The notes under the pieces were generated by a model. That model was not told where the DNA came from, searched no databases, and saw only the letters and a list, made by a program, of their open reading frames with translations. Source: Marinobacter salexigens (lineage in GTDB: Bacteria; Pseudomonadota; Gammaproteobacteria; Pseudomonadales; Oleiphilaceae). From it: a stretch of 64,000 nt of DNA. Position numbers and translations under genes: made by a program. Position 1 is the stretch's first letter, and every line of letters begins with the position of its first letter. Location: NCBI RefSeq assembly GCF_002806945.1, contig NZ_NIHC01000001.1, positions 682,001 through 746,000 of the forward strand. Direction: 5' to 3'. This document shows, one piece after another, positions 8,790 to 17,825 of this stretch.

Positions 8790-9653
8790 GTGAACCAACC
8801 CAAAACCATCGATTCTGTTGTTGAGCTGCAAGGCGACCTTGCACGGAAACACAAAGCCTATGTGCCCACCGAGGCGGAAGCGACCAAAGCGCTGGTTGCT
8901 CAGGATTTCGAAACCCTGCAGAAAAACGGCTATGTGATTATCGAAGGGTTGCTCAGTGATTCAGAGCTGGAATCAATCCGTGCGGAAACCGCGCCGCTGT
9001 TGAATAAACCCGGCCGCAATAATTTTGAAGGTGTGAAAACACAGCGGGTTTACAATGTTCTGGAACAAACCCGGGTTATTGATTTCCTTGCCGTTCACCC
9101 GAGAATTACCGGCCTTCTGAATCGGCTTTTTCAGCCAAATTACCTGCTTAGCCAAGCCCAAATAATCAATATCTTGCCGGGAGAAGCCGCTCAGCCACTG
9201 CATTATGATGATGGCTTCTATCCCATACCCCGCCCACGGAAGCCCCTTGGTGCCGCTACGGTCTGGGCGATTGATGATTTCACAGAAGATAACGGTGCAA
9301 CGGTGCTCATCCCGGAAAGTCATTTGCTTGGCCAGGAGATAGTGACCGATCGCAGCAAGGTGATTCCAGCCGTTATGCCTGCGGGATCGGTTGTATTCTT
9401 TCTTGGCACCACTTGGCACGGTGGCGGTAGCAACCAGTCAGCCTCATCACGCCTGGCGGTTACCTGTCAGTATTGTGAGCCTTGGCTTCGCCCGCAGGAA
9501 AATTTCTTTCTGGAATTGAACCAGGAAACCTTGGCCGCCATTCCGGAACAATTGCTGAGTATGGTTGGCTATTCGATTCACCCGCCTTTTATGGGCATGG
9601 TGAACGGTATGCACCCCAAGCGCACGTTGAGCAGGAAGAAAAATGACAGCTAA
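8790..9653 (+). CDS. Phytanoyl-CoA dioxygenase (PhyH) family protein
   Basis: 287 residues, GTG start with TAGGAG nine bases upstream. The Fe(II)/2-oxoglutarate facial triad is visible as HYDD (His and Asp) and the later TTWHGGG histidine, followed by the arginine in SSRLAVT that would hold 2-oxoglutarate. Such enzymes hydroxylate small organic substrates or fatty acyl derivatives. The true substrate cannot be told from sequence. It is followed by the small VF530 gene on the same strand. Confidence 0.85.
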   Translation: MNQPKTIDSVVELQGDLARKHKAYVPTEAEATKALVAQDFETLQKNGYVIIEGLLSDSELESIRAETAPLLNKPGRNNFEGVKTQRVYNVLEQTRVIDFLAVHPRITGLLNRLFQPNYLLSQAQIINILPGEAAQPLHYDDGFYPIPRPRKPLGAATVWAIDDFTEDNGATVLIPESHLLGQEIVTDRSKVIPAVMPAGSVVFFLGTTWHGGGSNQSASSRLAVTCQYCEPWLRPQENFFLELNQETLAAIPEQLLSMVGYSIHPPFMGMVNGMHPKRTLSRKKNDS

Positions 9654-9671
9654 CTATGGTGTATTAAACGC

Positions 9672-9890
9672 ATGAGCAATGAGCAACCGAATAACCCTCT
9701 GCATGGCATCACGCTGGAGCAAGTCGTAACACGGCTGCAGGAACATTACGGCTGGGACGGGCTGGCTCAGCGGGTCAATATCAATTGCTTCAAGAGCGAT
9801 CCGTCGATCAAGTCATCCCTGAAGTTTTTGCGCAAAACCCAGTGGGCCAGGGATAAGGTTGAGGGTTTGTATATATCAACGTTTGCTTGA
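9672..9890 (+). CDS. VF530 family (DUF2132) small DNA-binding protein
   Basis: 72 residues. The pattern [20 protein letters not shown], then [14 protein letters not shown] and [17 protein letters not shown], matches the VF530/DUF2132 family, a compact helical fold reported to bind DNA. It starts 18 bases after the PhyH-like gene and ends 37 bases before the next; the ribosome site is weak. Role in the cell unknown. Confidence 0.85.
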   Translation: MSNEQPNNPLHGITLEQVVTRLQEHYGWDGLAQRVNINCFKSDPSIKSSLKFLRKTQWARDKVEGLYISTFA

Positions 9891-9926
9891 GGCTAATAGC
9901 CTCCGGATTTCAAAGGAACCAAATTA

Positions 9927-10325
9927 ATGAACCAACACCCAATCGAAGCCTGGCACCAACTCGTCAAATCCAGTGACCCATCCCGCTTGGACAGCCTGCT
10001 TGCAGACGACGCAGTGTTCATCTCTCCAATCGTTCACACCCCACAGCGCGGCAAGGCGCTGACCAAAGCCTATTTGAGCGCTGCTTTCCAGGTCTTCTTC
10101 AACCCAAGCTTTCAGTATGTTCGAGAAATCATCGGAAACACTGATGCAATGCTGGAGTTTGAAACAGAGGTGGATGGCATTCTGGTAAACGGAGTCGACA
10201 TCATCAAGTGGAACGAGCGTGGCCAGATCATCGAGTTCAAGGTAATGGTTCGCCCGCTCAAGGCAATCACTGTTATCCATGAGCGCATGGGCGCTATGCT
10301 TGCGGCAGCAAAGGGTGGAAGCTAG
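9927..10325 (+). CDS. Nuclear transport factor 2-like (SnoaL-type) protein
   Basis: 132 residues. It opens with the alpha-helix and WH/DD pattern of the NTF2-like cone fold (WHQLVKSSDPSRLDSLLADDAVFISP) and ends with strands typical of it (DGILVNGVDIIKWNERGQIIEFKVMVRP). Such proteins are small-molecule binders or isomerase-like enzymes; no catalytic residue can be assigned. AAAGGAA precedes the ATG. Confidence 0.75.
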   Translation: MNQHPIEAWHQLVKSSDPSRLDSLLADDAVFISPIVHTPQRGKALTKAYLSAAFQVFFNPSFQYVREIIGNTDAMLEFETEVDGILVNGVDIIKWNERGQIIEFKVMVRPLKAITVIHERMGAMLAAAKGGS

Positions 10326-10392
10326 CAGCCAACAATTCATTTGAGCAGTGCCAGCCTTGCAGATAACAAGATATCCCCCCAAGGAGGCTTTT

Positions 10393-10761
10393 ATGCAATC
10401 CGAGTTTTCACGGCAAATAGCACCGCATGTTGAGGCTGAGCTGGCGAATGCCAGGCGAGCGGGTTCCGCTGGTGATGCGCAGCAGGAGTTTGCCCATCTG
10501 GAGCGGGCCCACGTAATCGGGCAGGAATCAACGTATTGGCACGTTAAGGTTCACGTGCTGATGCTGGGTTGGGCTCTGCGAAACCGCTCAGCCCGAGAAG
10601 CGTTCGGCCAAGGCTTTCGGATACTGGGAGCGGCAACGAAAACAGTGTTTGGGTTGGTTCCTCAGGGCAATACGGGTGGCGCGAACGTCAGCCCGTTCAA
10701 AAACATGCCGATTGAGCCGGAACTTGCCACATTGATTCAAAAAGCCAAGACTCATATATAG
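10393..10761 (+). CDS. DUF3703 family protein
   Basis: 122 residues from the ATG at 10393, chosen because AAGGAGG stands seven bases before it. The sequence (EFAHLERAHVIGQESTYWHVKVHVLML and the closing FKNMPIEPELATLI) fits the DUF3703 family of small, histidine-containing proteins with no known function. No membrane or secretion signal is seen. Confidence 0.75.
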   Translation: MQSEFSRQIAPHVEAELANARRAGSAGDAQQEFAHLERAHVIGQESTYWHVKVHVLMLGWALRNRSAREAFGQGFRILGAATKTVFGLVPQGNTGGANVSPFKNMPIEPELATLIQKAKTHI

Positions 10762-10827
10762 GCAAGACCATCTCGGTCTTGAGTGCAGAAAAGGTAACTC
10801 GAAAACAAGGAATCCTGAGGAGTAAGA

Positions 10828-13236
10828 ATGGCTGTACCCGCGGCGTTAACCGAGAGCCAGATTTACCACCGCTGTCCACCGGAGAAACTGGACTTTGAAA
10901 CCACAGAAACGCTGGAAGACCTTGATCTGCCATTTGGTCAGGATCGCGTGCTGCGGGCCCTGGAGTTCGGAGCAAGCATGGCAGCCAGTGGCTTCAACCT
11001 GTTTGTGCTGGGGCCCACGGGGGCCGGCAAGCACGAATTGGTAAAGCGGTTTCTGGCCAGTCATGCTGCCGCCAAGCCGGTGCCGCCCGACTGGTGTCAT
11101 CTGTTCAATTTCCAGCAGTCAGACAAACCTGGCGCCATAGAGTTGCCGCCGGGCGACGGTCGAACCTTCAGAAGTGATATGGATGATCTGGTCGGCGAAC
11201 TGAAAACGGCCGTTCCGGCTACGTTCGAAAGTGAGGAGTACCAATCCCGCATTCAGGAACTGCAGGAGGAGGTGAATCGCCGCCAGCAGAAAGGGCTGCT
11301 TGTTATACAGGAAGAGGCGAACGCCAATAATATTGCCATGGTATCCACGCCCGCCGGGTTTTCCTTTGCCCCAATGCGCAACGGCGAGGTGATCGAGCCT
11401 GAGGAGTACGAAACCTTCTCCAATGAGGAGAAAGAGTTGGTTGAAGCCAAGGTTGAAGATCTTCAGCAAAAGCTTCAGCAGGCGATTCAGCAGGTTCCGC
11501 GATTGCGCAAGGAGGTGCGGGAGCGGGTACATCAGCTTAATGAAGAGATGGTGCAGCTCACCCTCGGTGGCCCCATCGGTGAATTGCGTGAAAAGTGGGC
11601 ACATGTGCCCGCGGTAGTCGCCCACCTGGATGCGGTACGGGAAGACATAGTGGAGCACGCCGAAGCCTTCCAGGATAACGAGAAGGGTGCGCCCACCGGG
11701 TTACTGAACCGGTACCGGGTGAACTTGTTGGTCGACAATGCTGAAACCCTGGGAGCCCCCGTGGTGTATGAAGACCTGCCCACCCATCAACACCTGAGTG
11801 GGCAGATTGAACACAGGGCCCGCCAGGGTAACTTGTATACCGATTTTACTCTGATACGTGCCGGCTCCCTTCACCGGGCCAACGGCGGCTACCTGATTCT
11901 GGACGCCCGCCGCATTCTTACCCAGCCTCTGGCCTGGGAGAGCCTGAAGCGTATTTTGTTCTCCGGTGAAATCCGGATTGAATCGCTGGAGCGTTTGTAT
12001 GGCCTGGCGACCACGGTCAGCCAGCAGCCGGAGCCGATTCCGCTGAACGTGAAGGTGGTTCTGCTGGGTGACCGCATGTTGTATTACCTGTTGGCCCATT
12101 ACGACCCGGACTTTCTGGATCTGTTCAAGGTGGAAGCAGATTTTGAGGACGATCTGGACCGGGATGATAGCAGTTACACGCTCTATGCCCGGATGATTGC
12201 CACCATGGCCAGGGCCTCCGGATTGAAGGTGCTCGACAAGGCTGCGGTGGCAAGGGTGATTGAACATGCGAGCCGCTTGGCCAGCGACCAGAAAAAGCTC
12301 ACAGCCCACGATCGGGTGCTGAGGGATCTACTCGCCGAGGCAGATCATTGGGCATGTCAGGATAATCAGAGCCTCATCAGTGCTGAACATGTGCAGCAGG
12401 CTATTGATGAGCGGGAGTACCGGGCCAGCCGTATTCGTGAGCGGAGTCTGGAGCAGATTCGTCGGGGCGTCATGATGATTGCTACCGAGGGTGCACAGGT
12501 AGGGCAGGTGAATGGTCTTTCTGTAATGCAGATTGGCGCCACCCGGTTTGGCCAGCCAGCCCGCATAACCGCCACTGCGCGCCCTGGTAAAGGGCAGGTG
12601 GTGGATATCGAGCGGGAAGCCAAACTTGGCGGGCCGATTCATAGCAAGGCGGTAATGATTCTGTCCCGCTTTCTGGCCAACCGTTATGCCCCGATGGGGG
12701 AGCTTTCGCTGTCTGCCAGTCTGGCGTTTGAGCAATCCTACGGTGGCGTGGAAGGGGATTCCGCGTCGGTGGCAGAAACCTGTGTGTTGCTTTCGGCCAT
12801 TACCGGCGTTCCTTTGAAGCAGTCACTGGCGGTGACCGGTTCGATGAACCAGCACGGCGAGGTTCAGGCTGTGGGTGGTGTGAACGAGAAAGTTGAGGGC
12901 TTTTTCAATGTCTGTGCTCTTTCTGGGCGCGTGGATGGCCAGGGCGTGCTGCTTCCAGCCAGTAACGTGGAGCACCTGATGCTCAACGAGCAGGTTCGGG
13001 AAGCCGTGCGGGAAGAGCGGTTCAGTGTTTACCCAATCAGCCATATTGATCAGGCCATTGAGCTTCTGATCGGTATGAAAGCGGGCGTTCCCGATGCCGA
13101 TGGTATTTACCCGGAGAATACCTTTAACCGCCTGGTGGCCGATCGGCTGGCTGAGTTTGCCGAAGTCAGCAAAAAACATGACGATGACACGAGCGGAAGC
13201 GGAGGCAATCGTGGTGACAACAACGGCGACCACTGA
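10828..13236 (+). CDS. Lon-like ATP-dependent protease (AAA plus S16 domain)
   Basis: 802 residues. Walker A GPTGAGKH is at residues 62-69. A long helical insert of about residues 130-290 precedes the rest of the AAA module. The C-terminal Lon proteolytic domain has the serine in GDSAS (Ser645) and the lysine in NEKVEG (Lys688); the 43-residue spacing is that of the Ser-Lys dyad of classical Lon. It resembles the YcbZ/LonB-like group rather than LonA, since the LonA N-domain is absent. GAGGAG lies six bases before the ATG. The downstream stress-protein gene starts inside its 3' end. Confidence 0.87.
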   Translation: MAVPAALTESQIYHRCPPEKLDFETTETLEDLDLPFGQDRVLRALEFGASMAASGFNLFVLGPTGAGKHELVKRFLASHAAAKPVPPDWCHLFNFQQSDKPGAIELPPGDGRTFRSDMDDLVGELKTAVPATFESEEYQSRIQELQEEVNRRQQKGLLVIQEEANANNIAMVSTPAGFSFAPMRNGEVIEPEEYETFSNEEKELVEAKVEDLQQKLQQAIQQVPRLRKEVRERVHQLNEEMVQLTLGGPIGELREKWAHVPAVVAHLDAVREDIVEHAEAFQDNEKGAPTGLLNRYRVNLLVDNAETLGAPVVYEDLPTHQHLSGQIEHRARQGNLYTDFTLIRAGSLHRANGGYLILDARRILTQPLAWESLKRILFSGEIRIESLERLYGLATTVSQQPEPIPLNVKVVLLGDRMLYYLLAHYDPDFLDLFKVEADFEDDLDRDDSSYTLYARMIATMARASGLKVLDKAAVARVIEHASRLASDQKKLTAHDRVLRDLLAEADHWACQDNQSLISAEHVQQAIDEREYRASRIRERSLEQIRRGVMMIATEGAQVGQVNGLSVMQIGATRFGQPARITATARPGKGQVVDIEREAKLGGPIHSKAVMILSRFLANRYAPMGELSLSASLAFEQSYGGVEGDSASVAETCVLLSAITGVPLKQSLAVTGSMNQHGEVQAVGGVNEKVEGFFNVCALSGRVDGQGVLLPASNVEHLMLNEQVREAVREERFSVYPISHIDQAIELLIGMKAGVPDADGIYPENTFNRLVADRLAEFAEVSKKHDDDTSGSGGNRGDNNGDH

Positions 13237-14083
13237 CAAACCGAAAGCGCCACTGTCGGCCGGCCGAGTTCTGATTCTGCTGGATGGCTCGCGCCTGAGC
13301 CATGCCGCGTTGGAAGCCGCTGCCGAAATTGCCTCGGCACGTAATGCAGAGGTTTTGGGTATCTTTGTGGAAGAGACCAACCTGCTGCGCGCCGCCGGTT
13401 ATGGTTTTGCCCGGGAAGTAGGCGGCAGTTCCGGGCTGGCCCGCCCGTTTGACGCGGCAGCGCTGGAGGCTCGCATGCAAGCTTTGGCGGTGCAGGCCCG
13501 GAGTTCGCTGCAGCAAACCATGGCTGGCAGGGGGCTGGTTCAGACTCTGAAGCTCTGTAGGGGGCGGGTGGCAGAGGAAGTGTTGAATCTGATGCAGCCG
13601 GAAGATCTGATTGTGCTGGGGCGGGCCGGTTGGTCCGGTATTCCCGGAAGTCGACTGGGTTCCACTGCTCGGGACCTGGCGCGACAGGCACCGGGTGATG
13701 TGTTGCTCTGGGCAGCGCCTCGGACTCAGCGCCAGGATCGCGTGGTGGTACTGCTCAATCATGATCAGGGTGCCAATCACCGCGCGATACGTTTAGGGGT
13801 CGAAGAGGCCCGTCGCAGCAACCAGCCGTTGAGTGTGTTGATTCGCACCAACCCTGAAGATGATCAGCGGGTGGCGGAGGGCGTGCGGGCCTACCTGCAG
13901 AGTGAGGGCATTGCTGGCCGGGTAAAGCAGGTGCCAGTGGCCAGTGCCCACGCTGTTGTGAGGGTTCTGCAGGAAGAAGGCGCCACTCAGTTGATAGTAA
14001 GCCGCACCAGCAGCTTGTTTGCCGATCGGGGCGCAGAGGCCCTGTTGTCGGAGTTGAACCTGCCGATTACGGTTACGCCTTGA
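13211..14083 (+). CDS. Universal stress protein, two-domain type
   Basis: About 290 residues. VLILLDGSRLSHAALEAAAEIA is a UspA-type first strand and helix, and RAGWSGIPGSRLGSTARDLARQAPGDVLLW gives the nucleotide-loop region; the second half repeats the fold in weaker form. The start is taken at GTG 13211 (13214 is equally possible) because GGAGG at 13201-13205 is correctly spaced; a longer frame exists upstream but lacks a site. The gene overlaps the Lon-like protease by about 25 bases, so the two are co-expressed. Confidence 0.75.
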   Translation: MVTTTATTDKPKAPLSAGRVLILLDGSRLSHAALEAAAEIASARNAEVLGIFVEETNLLRAAGYGFAREVGGSSGLARPFDAAALEARMQALAVQARSSLQQTMAGRGLVQTLKLCRGRVAEEVLNLMQPEDLIVLGRAGWSGIPGSRLGSTARDLARQAPGDVLLWAAPRTQRQDRVVVLLNHDQGANHRAIRLGVEEARRSNQPLSVLIRTNPEDDQRVAEGVRAYLQSEGIAGRVKQVPVASAHAVVRVLQEEGATQLIVSRTSSLFADRGAEALLSELNLPITVTP

Positions 14084-14140
14084 CCCGCATTGGGCAGAGC
14101 AAGGTTTATAAGTTGGACAGAAGGGAGCAGAGAGTAAGCA

Positions 14141-14608
14141 TTGAAAAACACAGCTAAGTTATCCGATTGCAGGAAATACCGTTTCGCCCTCTGGCGAACC
14201 TGGGATGAATCGAAGCCCTATGTGATGTTTGTTGGGCTCAACCCATCCACTGCGGATGAGACGACGGACGATCCAACCCTGATTCGGTGCATGAACTATG
14301 CGAAATCCTGGGGATTTGGTGGAGTGTGCATGGCCAATATTTTTGCGTTTCGCGCCACTGCACCTAATGATATGAAGGCGGCTGCAGATCCGATAGGCTC
14401 CGAGAACAACGAGTGGCTTATCAAGCTGTCTGACGATGCGGGTTTGGTTGTGGCTGCATGGGGCAATGACGGTTCGTTTCTGGGTCGGTCTGAGCAGGTA
14501 AAAGAGCTTCTGCCGAACCTGCACTGTTTGAAGTTGAACAAGTCAGGTGAACCGGCGCACCCGCTGTACCAGAAAGCGGATAGAAAACCTGTGCCGATGG
14601 GTATTTAA
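14141..14608 (+). CDS. DUF1643 family protein
   Basis: 155 residues, TTG start. The core YVMFVGLNPSTADETTDDPT and the following NYAKSWGFGG and NIFAFRAT are the DUF1643 signature. The family has no firm function; members are often found with phage or nucleic-acid genes. It is followed 44 bases later by the metallophosphoesterase on the same strand. Confidence 0.85.
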   Translation: MKNTAKLSDCRKYRFALWRTWDESKPYVMFVGLNPSTADETTDDPTLIRCMNYAKSWGFGGVCMANIFAFRATAPNDMKAAADPIGSENNEWLIKLSDDAGLVVAAWGNDGSFLGRSEQVKELLPNLHCLKLNKSGEPAHPLYQKADRKPVPMGI

Positions 14609-14652
14609 AAAAAGCCGCGACTTTTATCGCTGTTCTCCAGGGAGATGTGATT

Positions 14653-15414
14653 TTGCGTTTGCGAATACTGTCGGATTTGCACGTTGAGAGTTTTAAAGAA
14701 GGCCGCGAACTGCCTGAGGTCGCCGCGGATGTGGTTATTCTTGCGGGCGACATTCACCGCACAACCGAAGGCCTGGCTTGGGCGGCGGAGCGATTTGGTG
14801 GACAGGAGATTATCTACGTTGCAGGCAACCATGAGTTCTATGGAACCAGCATGCCCAAGGCCCGTGAAGCACTGCGTGCCGAAGCGGAGCGGGTGGGGAT
14901 TCACCTGCTTGATAACGATACGATTGATATTGACGGTGTGAGGTTTCACGGCACCACGCTATGGACAGATTTTGCTTTGTATGCTGGCCAACCTGACGAT
15001 GATCCGGTGGGAACCCGCCAGCGCGCGCTGGCGTTCATGCCGGATTTTCGGATTATCCAGCAGCCAGTTGGAGAGATATTCACGGTTGATGAAAGCCAAA
15101 AGTTGCATGCAGAAGCCATTGCATGGCTGGAGGCGGAATTAAGCGAACCTGCCTCTGGGCCGCGAGTAGTGGTCAGCCACCATGCGCCGCTGCCCGAGTG
15201 CATTCCACCAAAATACCAAGGGGATATGTTGTCACCAGCCTTTGCGTCGGATTTGCGGGCGCTGATGGGGAAGATGGATTTGTGGGTTCACGGCCATGTT
15301 CATGAGCCTGTTGATCTTGAAGTTGAAGGCACCCGCGTTGTGGCTAACCCAGGCGCCTATCCAAAAGAATACGATCCACCACTGTTTGCTGCAGACAGAA
15401 TCATTGAAGTGTGA
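14653..15414 (+). CDS. Calcineurin-like metallophosphoesterase
   Basis: 253 residues from TTG 14653. This start is preferred over GTG 14647 because AGGGAG at 14639-14644 would be only two bases from the latter. All metal-ligand motifs are seen in order: SDLHVE, GDIHR, GNHEFY, SHHAPL and GHVHEP. It would hydrolyse a phosphomono- or diester in the cytosol; substrate unknown. A degraded piece of a close paralogue lies at 17082-17198. Confidence 0.85.
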   Translation: MRLRILSDLHVESFKEGRELPEVAADVVILAGDIHRTTEGLAWAAERFGGQEIIYVAGNHEFYGTSMPKAREALRAEAERVGIHLLDNDTIDIDGVRFHGTTLWTDFALYAGQPDDDPVGTRQRALAFMPDFRIIQQPVGEIFTVDESQKLHAEAIAWLEAELSEPASGPRVVVSHHAPLPECIPPKYQGDMLSPAFASDLRALMGKMDLWVHGHVHEPVDLEVEGTRVVANPGAYPKEYDPPLFAADRIIEV

Positions 15415-15499
15415 GCCCGGGAAGGCTTTGATTTTTGCCATTTAACTATGCCCATAAACAAGTATGATGGATGCCTTAATTCAAAGTCGAGTGAATATC

Positions 15500-16066
15500 A
15501 TGACAACAGATCTGAATAGCCGGCACGGTTTGAACCCTGCGCACAGCGAGTTGGTAGAGGCGTGCAATCTTGTTGAACCCTGTAAAGCCCTTGATATGGG
15601 CTGCTCCAATGGGCGTAACGCGTTATACCTGAGCCAGCTTGGTTTTGATGTAACCGCCGTGGATAACAACCCGGGTGCTATCAACATGCTGCAGCAAATT
15701 GTCAGCAAAGAGGGTATCACCAATGTTGAGGCGAAGGTGTACGACATCAATAATGCCGATCTTGGTGCCGATTATGGGTTGATTGCCTGCACTGTAACCT
15801 TGATGTTTCTCGATCCGGCCCGTGTGGGTGCTGTGATTGCTGACATGCAAGAACGCACTCTGCCCGGTGGCTATAACCTGATTGTTTGCGCCATGAATAC
15901 CCCGGAATACCCTTGCCCCGTTCCCTTCCCGTTTACCCTCGAATCGGGGCAGCTGAGAATAGCTTACGAGGGCTGGGAGCTGGTTAAGTACAACGAGGAG
16001 TTGGGCACTATGCATAATGGCGCCCAGTTGCAGTTTGCTACGATGTTGGCTCGGAAACCTGGCTAG
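15500..16066 (+). CDS. tehB: TehB-like SAM-dependent methyltransferase
   Basis: 188 residues from ATG 15500; an upstream ATG at 15464 is also in frame. It follows E. coli TehB closely: ALDMGCSNGRNALYL is the SAM-binding glycine loop, and VTLMFLDP, ERTLPGGYNLIV, YPCPVPFPF, YEGWELVKYNE and FATMLARK are all typical of TehB. TehB methylates tellurite or selenite and gives resistance. No tehA-type channel is next to it; the neighbour is a TauE/SafE permease. Confidence 0.85.
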   Translation: MTTDLNSRHGLNPAHSELVEACNLVEPCKALDMGCSNGRNALYLSQLGFDVTAVDNNPGAINMLQQIVSKEGITNVEAKVYDINNADLGADYGLIACTVTLMFLDPARVGAVIADMQERTLPGGYNLIVCAMNTPEYPCPVPFPFTLESGQLRIAYEGWELVKYNEELGTMHNGAQLQFATMLARKPG

Positions 16067-16252
16067 ATGCAGTGGTCGCTAATCAGGAACAGCCCCTTAG
16101 GATATTTGTCGCTAGTAGGATCTCTGTCGAAGCATCCTTGTGTGCGACACTGTCGGGGCCGAATGGGTGTGTGTCCGGGCCAATAAATAGTTTCTGCGTA
16201 GCCTTGGGAAAATCGTTAAACTGGGGCGGTTTTTTTCACTGCTCGGGATTGT

Positions 16253-17077
16253 ATGTCAGATTTTTCTCTAATCCAGTATGCCCTGGTCGCACTGATTTTT
16301 ATCTGGAGCGGCTTCGTGCGCTCTGGCCTGGGCTTTGGGGGAGCGGTGCTGTCGCTGCCGTTCCTGTTGCTGGTGAAAGATGACCCGCTAATATTCCTGC
16401 CCATCATTGCGGTGCACCTGCTGTTTTTCTCATCTCTGACCATCTGGATGAACAATCGCAAAAGCCGAACCGGTAAAGCCGGTGATGGCAGCCAAAAGCT
16501 GACCGGGTTCGGGCCAGATGCAGCCTCCAAAGCACCCGAAGGCACGGTTGATTGGCCCTACCTCTGGCGGATGCTGGGCATCATGCTGGTACCCAAACTG
16601 ATTGGCGTGTTCGGCCTGTTTACGCTGCCGCCACATGTGCTGAGCGCGATTATTTTTGTGATTGTGGCGGTCTACTCGGTGTCGTACATCATCAATCGAC
16701 CTTTCCGCAGCAGAAGTAAAACCGTGGATGTGATCTTGCTCATGACAGGTGGGTACATCAGCGGTACCTCGCTGATCGGCGCGCCTCTGATAATTGCAGT
16801 TGCGTCCCAACACGTGGCACGGGAGAAACTGCGCGATACCCTGTTTGGTCTTTGGTTTATTCTGGTGCTGATCAAGCTGGCCGCGTTCATCTGGGTTGGG
16901 CTTGACCTGCAGTTGATCCACCACTTGTGGCTATTGCCCTGCGCTGCCATAGGGCATGTGATCGGGCTGCGTTTTCACGAACGCATTCTGAAAGCAGACA
17001 CGCCGGTGTTTTTCCGCATGCTCGGGGGGGTGCTGTTGGTGGTTAGTGGTGTGGGTATGGTTAGCGCATTGCTTTAA
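16253..17077 (+). CDS. TauE/SafE family membrane permease
   Basis: 274 residues with about eight hydrophobic helices. The N-terminal GFVRSGLGFGGAVLSLPFL and the internal GGYISGTSLIGAPLI are the paired glycine-rich repeats of the TauE/SafE family, which export sulfite or other organosulfonates, or act in metal and anion traffic. The substrate is not known. It lies on the inner membrane. About 190 bases without a clear gene separate it from the TehB-like gene. Confidence 0.85.
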   Translation: MSDFSLIQYALVALIFIWSGFVRSGLGFGGAVLSLPFLLLVKDDPLIFLPIIAVHLLFFSSLTIWMNNRKSRTGKAGDGSQKLTGFGPDAASKAPEGTVDWPYLWRMLGIMLVPKLIGVFGLFTLPPHVLSAIIFVIVAVYSVSYIINRPFRSRSKTVDVILLMTGGYISGTSLIGAPLIIAVASQHVAREKLRDTLFGLWFILVLIKLAAFIWVGLDLQLIHHLWLLPCAAIGHVIGLRFHERILKADTPVFFRMLGGVLLVVSGVGMVSALL

Positions 17078-17081
17078 ACGC

Positions 17082-17198
17082 GCTATTCTATGGGCAGAAT
17101 TCGATCTGTATTATGGCCAGTTTGATGGCAATGATCCGCTGTCGACTGACCGCGAGGGCCTGACGTTTATGCCGGATTTATCAAGGTCTGAGCTATAG
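17082..17198 (+). pseudogene. Remnant of a metallophosphoesterase paralogue
   Basis: One open stretch reads LWAEFDLYYGQFDGNDPLST, then DREGLTFMPDLSRSEL and a TAG. It aligns without gaps to LWTDFALYAGQPDDDPVGT and RALAFMPDFRII in the intact metallophosphoesterase at 14653-15414. No start, ribosome site or catalytic motifs remain, so it is a dead fragment. It sits immediately after the TauE-type gene. Confidence 0.7.
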
Positions 17199-17218
17199 GG
17201 TTGTGCAAGCCTTAGCAA

Positions 17219-17244
17219 AGCGAGCAGTAACAAGTCTGCTCGCT
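17219..17244. terminator. Hairpin terminator-like element
   Basis: A perfect nine-pair stem (AGCGAGCAG 17219-17227 and CTGCTCGCT 17236-17244) with an eight-base loop. It lies 64 bases beyond the stop of the minus-strand gene 17308-17721 and after the plus-strand remnant, so it may end transcription in both directions; the flanking T runs are short. Confidence 0.55.
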
Positions 17245-17307
17245 TCGGTTAGGCACTGGCTTGAAGTACATTGCCCGTTTTTTATGTTTGCGAGGTGAGC
17301 ACTCCGA

Positions 17308-17721
17308 TTACATGCAGGGTCTATGGCGCCCTTCATGAATCTTTACCCGGTCAATGGCGAAACCGTCAAACTGCCTCATGTAGGCAGCATCTCCCACCTT
17401 CTCAAAAACACTGCAACCGCCACGATGCCCGTAACCCACGTTGGTGCAGAATTCTCCATCTTTTACCTCCCAGGTTCCGAGATATCTCGTATAGCCAGAA
17501 GCTTGTTGAGCTCGCTTTTCCTGACCATAGATTTTTCCATCCTCTGAAAAGTACTCATAAAATGTGCGACGACATTCACCACCTTCCTGGTAATCTGCTT
17601 GCAAAGTATTGCCTACGAGCAACTTGGCAATCTGCTCTCCATCGAGAATCTCCTGGCTGAGAACAGCGCTGGAAGCAGAAAACAAGAACGCCAACACGGT
17701 GATAGCAAAAGTTTTTTTCAT
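17308..17721 (-). CDS. Small secreted protein, unknown function
   Basis: 137 residues with a clear signal peptide (lysines, then LAFLFSASSAVLSQ, cut before EILDGEQ). The mature part has four cysteines (in GECRRT, EFCTNVG and GGCSV, plus one near the end) and a YEYF...GTWEVKDGEFC pattern that looks like a small beta-rich binding domain. No family was recognised. It is monocistronic, with a hairpin behind it. Confidence 0.7.
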   Translation of the reverse strand: MKKTFAITVLAFLFSASSAVLSQEILDGEQIAKLLVGNTLQADYQEGGECRRTFYEYFSEDGKIYGQEKRAQQASGYTRYLGTWEVKDGEFCTNVGYGHRGGCSVFEKVGDAAYMRQFDGFAIDRVKIHEGRHRPCM

Positions 17722-17825
17722 AATATTCCCTCAAGAGTGAATCCAAGATTCAGAGTATAGGATATCTGCCCTGCTTTTCCATTCATAATGCAGTGCCGTG
17801 AAAACTTGCTATGATGCTCAAGGCA

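Noticed and set aside
13094..13210. Longer N-terminus for the stress protein
   Set aside because: The upstream codons lie fully inside the Lon-like protease frame and have no ribosome site; the GTG at 13211 or 13214 after GGAGG is better.
16067..16252. Possible small gene between the TehB-like and TauE genes
   Set aside because: No frame with a ribosome site or recognisable product; treated as plain intergenic DNA.
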